Position numbers and translations under genes: made by a program
The notes under the pieces: generated by a model
The model's input: only the letters and a program-made list of their open reading frames with translations
The model's database searches: none
What the model was told of the DNA's origin: nothing
Assembly: GCA_013399305.1 (NCBI GenBank)
Contig: VXAI01000179.1
Span: 607,030-671,029, forward strand
DNA: 64,000 nt
Reading direction: 5' to 3'
Source of the DNA: Rostratula benghalensis
Taxonomy: Eukaryota; Chordata; Aves; Charadriiformes; Rostratulidae
Shown here: positions 37,701-49,764 of the stretch, in pieces
How positions within the stretch are numbered: the stretch's first letter is position 1
Layout: each line of letters opens with the position of its first letter

Positions 37701-40700
37701 CTCAGATACAGATATCTGCAGTGCAGACAGCTGGATTTGGTCAGATGAACACCACCTTTGCATCCAGAAAATATTCATGCCAACAGCACTGCATCTGGGG
37801 GCTACATGCTGACCACTTTTTGCATCCTATTTGTGTGTGGACTTGGATATTTAGTCCTTTATGGAACATAAAACTTACTTCCACTAAAGTCAGAGAGTCT
37901 TAAGCACCTTTGAAAATATTAACTTTCTTTTGTTATGGCAGGAGTCACCAGGTGGTCATGTTAAATATAATCTTACACATTCCTTTTCTTAGTCTATAAG
38001 GAATACATGCACTTTCAAGGAATGCTGTACTGTTAGTTTTTGGCAATTCAGGTTTATGGGGGAGCTTTTGTAAACAACCAGAGAGTTCAGTCTATCTTAT
38101 GTTCTTTGATTGGATCCAATTCTTGGTGAGAATTATTTCCTGAGAACTGGAAAGTGGCTTTGGGTTAAGACTTCTAAATAAGGTTTTGCCTGCATGTAGT
38201 CTATGACCACCTATGTTCAGTGACTATTGTACACAGTACAAATAAATGTTTCTGAGATATTCTGTATCACTGATTTCTCCCCTGATAGGAAGCTGGGTTG
38301 CAAGCCTTCCAAATGCATCACAGACAGGCAATGGTATTGCATTTCGGGGTCTATCCTTCCTTTCCCAAATGTGCACAACTGCCATTAATTTTCATTGAAA
38401 TTACTTGAACTCAAATACAAAATAGATGTTACTTTGGGATGCAGTCATTTAATATATGAGAACCTTCTGAGTCTTAGAATGAATTTGAGTTGCGGGTGGG
38501 TTATTTGTTTGTTTATTTTATTCCTTAATTTGTAAAAGGGATGACGGCCCACCCAGTGGAATTTTCCCATAAAAAATAGTATGAAACAGAATAATGGAAT
38601 GCAAGATTGATTAGATGGTGTGCTTGTTGGCAAGGGGTGCATGTACTTCTTAATCTTAATGGATCATAAAAAAAATCTTTTTATACTCACCATAATGCAT
38701 GTGCTAAGTTGTGGGTTCCTAGCCAATGCAAAGAAATATTCGATGATTTCCAGAGATGCAAAGTAAGAATTTCATACAGCACATAACTGGGGCCTCTGTT
38801 TAAATGCATAAAGATAATTTCTTAATTATGACAGTGATACTCATTAAAAAGCTTTCCAATAGTACATGCAGTTCCCACACTGGTCTCTCTCCCACTCTCT
38901 GACAGACAGACAGCTTGGTTACACATGCTCAGAAAGGAGGGTGGAGGCCCAGATTCTTGGCTGTCTTGAAGTGGCCACATCCTGCCATCTGCTGAATCCT
39001 TATGCTATTGGCAAATCCAGAGAAGAATGTTTCTGAGGTGTCTTAAAATATTCCACACCTCTGCAAGAATGTTTTATGCAAATACAAGTATACAGATGCT
39101 TTCTGGGAGATAGTACTCAATTTAAAATATTAATTATTTATTTTTTTAAAAATACCCAGATTTTAAGAAAAGATTTGCCAGGGAGTCTCAATCTGACATG
39201 GGACTGGTTTCTAGATTTTACCATGTCACATTTGGTCAGAGAAGTATATGAAAAAAATTTACTCCTTGAGATTTTTATAATACTTGTAAGACAAAAAACT
39301 GCCAGAATTTCTATAGTAAAATAAAAAGAAAGGCAGGCCCTTCATCTTTGGCTCACCTATTACTATTGCAATCAAAACAACTGCATAAATTTTAAAATGC
39401 ATATGACTACATGTGTATTTAGCGAGTATTTAATAATATTTCTTCATTTTCCCTCTCCTTTTCTCCATCTCTCTGGGTTTTTTTAACAACCCCGGGGTTT
39501 CTTCCAATAGTCTCTTTGTTGTCTACTGTAACTTTTCCAGTTCTTCATCTCACCTGTCCAAGATTCTTTCCTGTTCCTTACTTGTCACTTAATGCAAAAA
39601 CTATTATGCTCCCAAGCAAAACAGTCTGTAAGAGCCCTGAAAATGGACATGCTGAACATATTGCTTTTGTAAAACAGAAGGTCTTTGGGTTGGGTTGGGT
39701 GTCTCACAGTTGAAGGACTTCTGTAAACTAGCAATTTATTTAGCCTAAATGAGCCTGCCCAAAGATCCATTGTGTTGGCCTCTGGAGTATGGTTCGTGTT
39801 CTGCTTTGGCCTGGGAAAGATTTCTTTGGAGGATGGACGTTCATTATTTCAGAAGCTAGTATTTTCTAAGTTCAGTGCTAGCTAACTGCATAAAATTTAA
39901 TCAAGCAAAATTTCCTTTGAAATAAATTACAGCTTTACTTCAATAAGTACATTCAGGCAAAGCCCCTAAGTAATCAGCACTGATGCTTACACGAACATCT
40001 GCTGTCTGCTGTGCAAAGGGATTGGAGTTCAATTTCCAGGGGTAGAAGATGTGGACCTATTTCATCATAAGGATTTCTGATTACTCTTTTCCTCTATAAT
40101 TACTTATAGGAAAAATACTATAGAGCAATAAGTGTGTTTGCAAAATGGTTTAGAAAAATACAACCCTTTGAAAAAAATCTCTCTATAGAATGTGAATGTT
40201 CACAAAATTATTTCGCATTTTTTAAAATGCATATGCCTCTACTGGACTTGTATCATGGGTTTTGCTGTAAAGTTTCTTCGAAAAATCCCCACTTAGACCA
40301 CACTGAGGTCCATTCCACAATGTTTTACTGCATTGTGATTTTTATTTTTTTTTACTTTTAATCCTAAGGTGGCTGCTGGAATAATAAAAGTGTATATGAA
40401 TTACTTAATGTTGGCTAAAGAGAAGTTAAAAACTGCATCATGCAAAGCAATGCTGTATAAATGATATCTGACCTGTGGTAAGCTTCAAGCTGTACACAGT
40501 ATCTTTTGGAACAATGCACATTGGCCTGGGACAAAACTATGCCAAGGACTGTGCTAGAGTAGTACAGTTACAGTACAATTTAATAGTAGGAAGTAAAACC
40601 GACATTTATCATCACAAATGGATAATGCCAGGTAGGACATCTGCTCTCCAATTCTAGTTTTTCAAAGAAAACAGCCTTGTCCACAAAGAAGAAAATGATT

Positions 40701-43700
40701 CATGCCATTAACTTTCTTTTCTACAACTGTGTGGGGAGGGTCACAGACTGCCTCCATGACCTGGGCTATCGAAGAACTGGAGACCCCCAAAGGGACAATC
40801 TCTCTGCAGATTTGGAGGCTTGAGCCTGGATTTTCTTCACTCTTGACTTTCACATACCTCTGTGATTCCATCAGCTGCCAAAACTTCATTCCCACCAGGA
40901 GGATTCATATAAACTGCAGGCTGTCCAGGCTGCCAAATTCTGGGACAAATTGTTCCCTTCAGAGAACTTTTGGAGAGGACAGAAACATAGGATCCATGAT
41001 TGATAATTATATTATGAAAAAATGTGAACAGTTTTTTGATTGTTTCAGACTAACAGGGGGGAAGAAAAAGAGATTATACTGGTAAAAAGTATGCAATCTG
41101 AATAGCATCTTCTTCAAAAATCCTCTGTAAATGGTCAGGTGTCCACAAAAGGCTGTGTAAAACATTAAAAGCCTTTGGGGTTAAGGAACATCTTTCTTTT
41201 GCTTTCATACTCCAGTGCATGGCTCAAAATGCAGTGATGCTGCAGATATATCTTTCTTTGGAGCTGCCGATATGCTGTCGGGCAGATATTATAACCAGTA
41301 GGGTCTTGTAGTCTGAGTGAATTGTGCTGCAGCTGCAAAGTTCATCCCTTTTCATCTGATGGGTTTTTAACAATAGTCTCTGCTCTCCCCACTGCCCGAA
41401 CAAAAATATCCATATACAGCATACTCCCTTCCCCTCTCTCCAAAACCCTGAGGTAGTGGAATGAATGCAGCACACATGGTGCTAAGTGTTTTAGAGCAGA
41501 AACATGCCTAATACATGCAAATACCAACATTAACCATTATGAACAGACATGATTTATGTGCCTGTCAGCAAGACATCAATCATGACAACAGAGAGTCAGC
41601 AGCAATATCAACAACAGTAGCAGGAGTAGAGGGTCAAAGCCAAGATGGGATGGTCCTTCCCAGCCACCTGGGGGGAAGAGAAAGATGGATGAAGTAGTAG
41701 GAATACTCATACGTTGTATTTTTGGGAAAGGGATGCTAAATTTTAAAATATCTCCTGAGCCCAGTTAATGTCCAACATTATTTTTTTTTTAGTTCTGTAA
41801 GAAAGAGGTAACCAGTGGGGACATTTGGAAATGCCATCAGAGAAAGGATCTGGACATATCAAAAAGAAGGCAGGGGTTTAAAAATATGACATCAAAAGTA
41901 TTTAAAGGATCTTTGCAGGAGATATTTTGAACAATAGGATCTCTGATTTACTATACAGTGCAGATGGCAAGTGTATTTATCTGTGAAGATTTTCTTTACC
42001 ACTGACAGAAACTGAAGCCAAGAATGAAACTCCATCAGAGTTGTGTTTGTACAGATTGATCGTATAACTCAGAGAACATAGTATCTAAGACCATTCTTTG
42101 ATAAGTAACTTTGGCTTCTGAGTAATCTAGAAAATACCAGTTCATGCTAAGAATACGGGTGGGAACTTGTTGTATTTGGATTTTTTGGCCGTTTGGAGCT
42201 GGCAGGAGAAGGCTGAGCAAGAGGAGGTGTTGGCTGAGATGTCAGTAAAAACAGTGATGTCTTATTTAGATATCTCAGGCTCTACTTGAAGTTGGCCAGG
42301 ACAACTGGATACAGATGCCTGGATTTTACTAATAAATTGATAGTGAAGGAAATTGTCAACCCTGAAAAAATCTACCAAGGAGAAATAGAAAACAATAATG
42401 CATGTGTTAAGAACTGAGTTAGTGCATTTTCTTCCAGCTGGAACATACAGGAATATGTTAAGGAATTGCTTACAATTGTCTAAAAATGGGTTGCCTGTCA
42501 AATTCACAGGTTCGCAGAAATGCAGGTAGCATCTCATCCCAAAACTGGGTGCAATATAGATCAAATTATGATTAAACCTGTTGAAAGAAATAGTAAAATT
42601 ACTACTGACAGGAATGCGGACCCAATTTTATCCAGTTTGTTTCTCTCTTACGTGATGCAAGGGATTGATTATGTTAAAACAGAACCTTGTTTGCATGTTC
42701 TAAGACCAGCATCTTGAAGATATTGCAGAAACTGTTGAAATTCTTCACTGAAGTAGCACTAGAAGCATCATAAACATTTTGTGAACTTTTCCCAATCTAT
42801 ACCTTCTGGCACTAAACGCAAATTCTCTCTGTAATAGATTCTAATCAAAACTAGCTATAACTGATAGTTTCTGCTACTTTAAATTTTACTCTTGCTGTTT
42901 TTCACCAACAGCTTTTCTGGAAATATTAATATTATTAAACAGCTTGACAAAGTTCAGGGAACTCTATTAAAATAAAATGTCTTTTTGCATGCATTCATCT
43001 TAGAAATTTTGCCCAGTGAATTCAATTTTACCCTACACTAAGTTTCATTTTTAGATTAGGAATAAACTGTGTAAAAAGGAATTTTGTTCAGCTCTTTGGA
43101 CAACATGAAAACTTGAAGTTTTTGAGGGGTTGGGTTTTTTAATATGTGCATAGCAAGATTTTCTGTTAGGTTTGATACTTGATCTACGATTTAACAGTCT
43201 GGAATCTCATAGGCAACAGACTGGTATTCCAACCTGTTGAAAAGCACCATTGAATATTAAGAGGCACAGTGAAGCATTTTAGTGCAATAAAAAATTCTTG
43301 GACACTGAAAGTCCACCAGTACTGAGTCAGGTCATTTTGGCTGTGATCATGAAGAAAGTATTCTCCTACCATCCTTCATGACCCAGAAAATTGATCTGGG
43401 ATCACAGCAAAACTCCTGAAAGTATGCCTTTAACTCCACTATATCATTAAGAGGCTACCTGAAGATAGCATTAAGCAAAGTTTTGGAGCCCTTTGTCATT
43501 TTGTGGCCCCGGTTTGGTCCCTAAATATTTGATGTCTTGAGTTCTGGGTGACAATATTAAAGCGAGGAAAAGTAGTTGATGATACATCAATGTTGGTTAT
43601 ACAATAAACTCATGGTCATAATAAACTCATAGTTAATGGATCTCTGCACCGTGCTCTATTTTGTGGACTAAGCAGGAAGACCAACTACTGCTACTGAACA

Positions 43701-44751
43701 AACTTGAGTTTTAGACCTGAAAAACACTGAATAAGCCAACAGTTTTCCTTGACTTCTTATCTGTCACAAGTCAAAGAAACACCAAGTCAGAATTCGACTA
43801 GGCTGGGAGTTGCCAAGACTTTTATAACTGCATCTTACTCATTAATCTATCTATTGCCTCAGTTTTCCCCTTTCTGTCTCCTTTTTGCTCTCTTTCAGAA
43901 AAGTGGCTTCACCTGGAATGTATTTGCATGTCACTGGAAAGGCCTGTCTCACAGGTTAGGAGCTAATTCGTAAGTTACACTTTTCCTATTTATATATCAG
44001 GTGTGACAAAAACATACTTATACAGTATTTCCAATACTATACTGCAGTATTTCTAACTACACTAGCTAAATTAATACAATCAATTGGGTGTTTCTACCCA
44101 AAAGCAGAAACCCTGTGCCAAACCTACAAGTATTAATATGCCTAATATGCCTTCCTCTTTGGTGATAAGAAATTTTCTGAAAACCTAAACTGTCAGAAGA
44201 TGTGGAGATGGATCTGTCATGTGAGACAGAAATACCTTCCAGGGAAAAAAAAAAAGTAGGCACTTTTGTCTACAACAGATAACCCACTGTAACTTGCTTT
44301 GCATAAAGGAGGCTGCCAAAGGCACCTAGGAAATACAAAGACTCTTAAGACGGCTTTGCCTTACTCTGTCCTCATTACAATAAATCACATTGTTCAGAAT
44401 TTTTATTGTTAAATTATGCTGGCAAATCTCGTCACCCATATTTTGCAACTGTGTCTAATAAGCTGCCGATCTTTAACAAGAGGATTTTCTCTTTACTAGT
44501 GTGTATAAACATTTGCTCTTGTCTATACATAAAGAGTTTTTTTGGTACAGATTAATTAGTCAAAACATATGGTAAGAATATTTTTTAGGACTTTAACTCA
44601 TTTTTTTCTGCTTAGATTAAGCTCTTAAAGAAAAATGAGGGGTTTGTCTGTATAACTGCAGCTGGGAAGGAAAAAAACCCAAACCTGTATCTGACGGTTG
44701 TCACTTTTAAGCATAGATAAGACCTGTTCATAAAAGTAAAAGGATGAACAG
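34766..44751. other. Non-coding stretch, no gene recognised
   Basis: About 10 kb of AT-rich DNA with no recognised gene. Minor contents: a possible GAAGTCAATGG-type relic at 37872-37915 (cactaaagtcagagagtctt then gcacctttgaaaa), a three-unit GGGTT run near 39688-39700, a 17-bp local repeat of ataaactcat at 43604-43630, and a MIR-like word with a strong pyrimidine tract at 43815-43898. Open frames such as 40702-41085 (127 codons, plus) and 42262-42564 (minus) resemble no family I know. Confidence 0.5.
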
Positions 44752-45027
44752 CACTTGCTCTTCTCAGTGATGGCCTATGATAGGACAAGGGGCAATAGGT
44801 GCAAGCTGGAACATGGGAGGTTCCATTTAAATATGAGGAAAAACTTCTTCTCAGTGAGGGTGATGGAACACTGGAACAGGCTGCCCAGAGAGGAGATATT
44901 TAAAACCTGCCTGGATGTGTTCCTGTGTGACCTGCTCTAGGTGTTCCTGCTCTGGCAGGGGGATTGGACTGGATGATCTTTCAAGGTCCCTTCCAATCCC
45001 TGATAGTCTGTGATTCTGTGATTCTGT
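44752..45027 (+). mobile_element. CR1 LINE 3' end, sense (best preserved)
   Basis: A 5'-truncated CR1 copy. Its first half still translates at 44755-44940 into a recognisable end of the CR1 reverse-transcriptase ORF, with the residues RKNFFS, HWNRLP and CLDVFL in the expected order before the stop. The 3' UTR follows with a ggattggactggatgatctt block and tcaaggtcccttccaatccc. It ends in two gattctgt octamer-type units at 45010-45026, the avian CR1 signature tail. Low divergence and the intact tail suggest a relatively young insertion. It cannot be autonomous because most of the element is missing. Confidence 0.95.
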
Positions 45028-46077
45028 GAATAATTAGGGAACATGTCTGTTCTAGGCTACACCAATGTAAAATCTGAGCACTTAGACTTAGTAGCAATAT
45101 CTGTAGGTGAATCATGTTTTCAGAGAAGCTGAAGCTCTGCCAAGAGGAATCTTTATGAGGGAATTACAGTAACAAGACATTTCATTTGCATGCTGTTTTT
45201 GAAGAGGTAAAATAGAGCTGGAAAATGCTCTTAGCTATTGCTTTTCCTTAACTGGTTTTAGGCCTCTTAATTTGTAGACTTGTGACTACAAAGGATTCAG
45301 GCTTGGACCTCACTTGTGATATTTTGGGAAGAAAAAAGCACAACCCAAAGACTGTAAGTAGAGTCAAAATGAAAAGGGCTATGGGTGTAGGTGTGGGTAT
45401 GTGGCCTTGGACATGTCTCCTCATTCCGGATCTATGAATGACTTTCAGAATCTGTTCCTAGTTCTGCTTTGTTTATACATCTTGTATAGTTGGGTAGGTT
45501 AGAGATATCTGTGAAACACTTAGATATGCCAGAAATGGTAAATATAGGTTAAAATGCTTTCAGAAGAGTAACCTCATAACCACTTGCAACAGACCAGCTA
45601 GAAATCTTTCCAGAAAAACAGAGTTTAATCTGTAACAGAACTGACTCTGTACGTGGGCAAATTTTGGAAGTTTCAGGTAACATCTGTACTAGTAAACTAA
45701 ACAGTGCCAAGACCTCTGTGCTGGCCAAGTGGCACAGTTTGGCCATATCTGCATAATTAAGGTGTCTTAGTCTAAATTGTAACTCCACCCTAGCTGCCTC
45801 CTGGGAGTGATTCCCCACCCATACGAAGTCCTACGTATTGTCTAGGAATGCTTGGGAGGGGGCTAGCTGGAATAGGCCAAAGCCATGCCAGGGGCTATGT
45901 GAACAATTTGAGAATACAGGGTTGAGTTTCAGCGTCTGGGAACAATTCCAGATACTCTTTAGCTTGCCGTTACAGAGGCAGTTGCAGAGCTCCAGAAGTT
46001 GAGGTCCTTAGCCAGATGATACCTGGCTAAACCTTACCACATTTTTCCTTTTCTAATATGGTATGTTCTGTGCTACA
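45028..46077. other. Non-coding stretch, no gene recognised
   Basis: AT-rich with a GC-richer part at 45780-46010 that contains a 35-base motif (45875-45909) also found at 60904-60938. The minus frame 45549-45818 matches nothing known to me. Confidence 0.5.
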
Positions 46078-46224
46078 GGGAGAGGAGAGAGGAGAGGAGA
46101 GGAGAGGAGAGGAGAGGAGAGGAGAGGAGAGGAGAGGNNNNNNNNNNNNNNNNNNNNNNNNNNNNNNNNNNNNGAGGAGAGGAGAGGAGAGGAGAGGAGA
46201 GGAGAGGAGAGGAGAGGAGAGGAG
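46078..46224 (+). repeat. (GGAGA)n microsatellite interrupted by an assembly gap
   Basis: A purine-only pentanucleotide array. About 59 bp of near-perfect GGAGA units precede 36 unresolved bases (46138-46173), and about 51 bp follow. The gap lies wholly within the array, so its true length is unknown. The open frame across it is meaningless. Confidence 0.97.
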
Positions 46225-48861
46225 GCTTTTTGGTAAAGTTTACTGAGATAATTTCTCTGTGGACATCAAAGTTGAAGGAATTCTGCCATTTTCAACATGT
46301 TCACGTTAGCACTTGCTAAGGGAAGGTAAATGAATACTAGAGCAATGTTATACAAAAGAATTTCTTCAAGACAGTAAACATTCTTAAGGCCTTAGAATCA
46401 TATAAGTGAAAACCATGGAAAATTGTACCTGCATTATATATGATTTGCTGAAATTAATAACAGAATACTTTTATGTCAAATATGCATGTATGCATATAAA
46501 TGCAACAAGTGGTCCTGTCTTGTTTTAGATGGTAGCAACAATTTCATCTCCTATATCTTTCAAGAGAAATCTAGAAAATTCAGGCATTATACCAAGGAGG
46601 TTTGCTGTTACAAGTGCTAGTGGTGATGTGTTTTACCTAGAAATGTTAGGAATAGGTTTTTTCTTCGAATATGCAGCTTTGACCGATTCTGCCTTCATAT
46701 GAAGCAGAACTCAATGCTCATGTTAAATATTTAAAAATTAACTAAGATTTCTTTTTTTTAAAGGATTGCTGAGGTACTTCTGAGAGAAGAAAGAAGGAAT
46801 GCAGACTGATCTATCCAAGACACACTTCAGCCATGAGGCTCAGTACGATGTAAAAAACCTAAACCTGCTTCTGTGTTATTGAGGACTCCTACCTTTTAAA
46901 GCAGGGCAACTGTGCCCAAATCTGTTACTGGGAGGTTTTTTCTGGTATGTTCAAACATCCAGAGCGTGCCCAGGAATTGTTTAGGGAAATGCAAAATGAC
47001 CCAGGCCAAAATGTCAGGGATAATATACATCAGGCACCATACGAGTAATCCAATATGATAGATGAGGAAATTTATGTGCTGGAAATATTACCTGGCGCTC
47101 TTTAATTTACTAGTACAGACACAGCCAATAAGAATGACATGTTCAAGAATTTTCATAGCAGGAAAGTTACCACACTAAAAATGAGAGTAGAGAAGATGTA
47201 AGATGTAAACACTGGTAACACAAGGAGTATCATGCTAAAACATACCAACCTTCAAACCAGTAAGTGATTTAAACCCTCTGGTTTAATCAGATAATTAAAA
47301 TTACAATTTGGACTCCTGGCTGGGAATAACTTATACAGAATACTTAAGTAGACTTCAAACTCTAGGTTGAGTTGTCCTCACCTTCTTTTCTCCTCAGTAC
47401 AAATTGGAAGTTTCTTGTGAAGCAACAGGTGAACTGCTGTAATCTAAATTTTCAAGGCAAATTAAAACTGAATCTAGTTTACCTTGTAATACTGGACTCT
47501 AAACTCCAGCACTGCAGGATTTACTTCATAAACAACTTGTCTTCCCACACAACAGGACAGTATAGAGTGTTCAAAGTAGTATTTTTATGAGGTTTTCTAC
47601 TGTCCCCATCTGTGAGCAGACAGCCTCAACAAGCACACACCTGTTGAATTGATGATAGATGAATAAGAGAGTAAGAAATACAGTCTGGTGCTGGGTGGAT
47701 GAGCAGAGGAGCCTGAAGTGATCACATCATCATAGTAGCCATACCTAGAGCTCACTGGCTGATAGGCGGTGACTGACTGGTTATGTGCTCCACTACACAT
47801 TATGGGGTGAAGATTGTAATCCCAAACTGTCTTTATGAGAACCTAGAATTCATTACTCTATTATCATAGCCACTCTAGAACTTTTACTTATGTTTTCAAA
47901 GCTTTGAATGGAAGGAATATCTATGAGACTTGTAAACGGTGAGACAAAGCAACCGAGTGAGAAAAATTCATCACAGCCAATCAGAAGGGTGAGCTGGAGA
48001 AGGAGGAAAGCCAGAGACACAGGAGTATTCCAGGTAACAAATTGCATAGAGACACATGTTTTTCAGTGGTAACCACTGTAAAACAGGCAGACAGTGATCA
48101 GTCTGAAGTGTCATCCAGTATTTCCTGAATACTAACATAACTTCTTATTTCTGAAACAAATCTTGTAGTGCTGTTGTATGACAATGCCTAAAAGCAGATA
48201 AAATCAAGAACTTGACCTGCTTGATCAGCACCTCCATCAACAATGCTGGTAGGTTTTATTGGGCTGGAAATTCCACACCTTAATAAAGCTAAAAGCCATA
48301 GGCCTGCATGATGAGATGGACCTCCTTCTGCACTGAGCTATCTGCCTGAGCCACGCTGAGCCTTAGAACTGTTTACCGTAGCTGGGTCTACAATGCGCTA
48401 CACAGTAAGATGCTGGCACAGTGTTCACAGTCTGGTATGAACACTAGGAAGCCATAGCAATATTGGTCAGTTCTTCATAACTTCATTTCCCAAATGTTCA
48501 TAATTAAACAGTTTTTATTTAAGTAATCAGCATGAAATCCTTAGCTTTGTTTTCGCAACCGGTATTGTGTTTATGGAGCCAAATATTGAAAACTTTGATA
48601 CTGAATACCTTGTATGTGTTAATTTTGGCAACCTTTAAAGATTCTGTAGATGCCTTGCTATGTTACCACCACCCACTCTTCAACCCCCCTGGCCATCAGT
48701 CCCTCCAAACCACTGAGACATGTTTCTCTTTTAATACTTTCTTACAGTATTTCTCATGAAAATCACAGGGAATCGTGTGTGATTTCAGCAGAGTGAAACT
48801 TGATCTCAAAGTGTCTGTAGGACCAGAAGTTTTTAAAGAAAACATTTCTTAAATCTTGTGT
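46225..48861. other. Non-coding stretch, no gene recognised
   Basis: AT-rich DNA without a recognised gene or long repeat. A strong splice-acceptor-like tract ends at 47397 but leads into no recognisable exon. Frames at 47372-47590 (plus) and 47597-47800 (minus) are unremarkable. Confidence 0.5.
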
Positions 48862-48984
48862 TCACTGCTGCTTCAGCAGGCCAATTAGACTTGATGGGAA
48901 TTCTAGAAAGCTGTCGCCAGGCATTGCAGCAGGAATAGCAAACAAGGCCCAAAGCAAATAAACGAATGGGTAAAGTGTGGCCAT
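48862..48984 (-). other. Candidate secreted micropeptide frame (40 codons)
   Basis: On the minus strand an ATG at 48984-48982 opens a 40-codon frame ending in TGA at 48864-48862. The predicted product begins MATLYPFVYLLWALFAIPAA: a short N-terminus, a hydrophobic core and small residues, the shape of a signal peptide with possible cleavage after the Ala pair. A short acidic/hydrophobic segment then ends in LLKQQ. The start context has A at -3 and G at +4, a favourable Kozak site. The frame is also open upstream, to an ATG at 49077. No family is recognised. It may be chance, a first coding exon with a weak donor near the stop, or a real small ORF. Confidence 0.2.
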
Positions 48985-49077
48985 CCTCAGAACCTCCTTG
49001 CTGATGACCTTCTCGGCTTTGCAAAGGGACCGTGGAGGTACTGGATGAAGGGACTCCAGGTTAATTAGGTTTGACAT

Positions 49078-49460
49078 TAGTTAACAGCAGCAATTACTAG
49101 AGAGTAATTAATCAGAGAAAGTCTCCAAACAGAAGGCGAATAAATAAACCGGCAGTAACATTCTGATCCATTTACCCCCATAGATAAGGATGTGCCCCAG
49201 GTGTCAGGCTGAGGTGGGACTAATCTGTCTTGCTCAGTTTCTCCCTGGGTCTTGGGTGACTCTTCACACATCCATCTTACTTTACATGGAGACAAACAAG
49301 CATTCACTAAACCATTAATAGCATAGTTCCTATGAAAATTCGAGATTGAAAAAAAAAAAAAAAAAAAAAAATTAAAATTCCTTCCAAATTCCTCTGGCCT
49401 CCCCAACCCTTTTCTTTACACACGTACCCCTTTTTTTTTAAAGAGCCCTTCAACGAAGTT
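49078..49460. other. Non-coding stretch with poly(A) tract
   Basis: No gene recognised. A 23-base uninterrupted poly(A) run lies at 49349-49371 and a shorter T run (tttttttttaaa) near 49431. Confidence 0.55.
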
Positions 49461-49532
49461 TTACCAATGCAGCTGAAATGACCTTTCTGTTTTCATTTAC
49501 CAATGCAACTGAAATCACCTTTCTGTTTTCAT
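49461..49532 (+). repeat. 36-bp tandem duplication
   Basis: Two adjacent 36-base units (49461-49496 and 49497-49532), each beginning ttaccaatgca and ending ctgttttcat. They differ at only two positions (49472/49508 and 49480/49516). This is a local duplication, recent relative to the surrounding relics. Confidence 0.95.
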
Positions 49533-49694
49533 TAAACTGGAATGATTTCCATATTCTAGTAGCAACGGTTTCTCCATCCACAGCCAGCAGCTTTGCAATG
49601 AGCTACCAAGGACCTTCAGCTGGCTAATCTGTCAAGAGCAAGTTTCCTGTTTTTCCTTTCCATGTGGACCAACAGGAGTATTAATATACATATT

Positions 49695-49764
49695 ATTACA
49701 TATGTATATTATATATGTAATGTCCTGAAAAACATATATTACATATATGCACGTCCTGAAAAAC
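49695..49764. repeat. AT-rich repeat with inverted and direct repeats
   Basis: ATTACATAT (49695-49703) pairs with ATATGTAAT (49713-49721) as a 9-bp inverted repeat. The 12-base word gtcctgaaaaac occurs at 49722-49733 and again at 49753-49764, with ATATTACATATAT-type sequence between, so the unit is partly duplicated with a 31-base period. Confidence 0.8.

Noticed and set aside
41030..41090. 33-base microexon between ttgtttcag and GTAAAA
   Set aside because: The acceptor is good but the donor is weak. At this length an open frame carries almost no information.
44755..44940. 61-codon plus frame with protein-like content
   Set aside because: It is the residual C-terminal end of the CR1 reverse-transcriptase ORF, kept as part of the mobile element and not a host gene.
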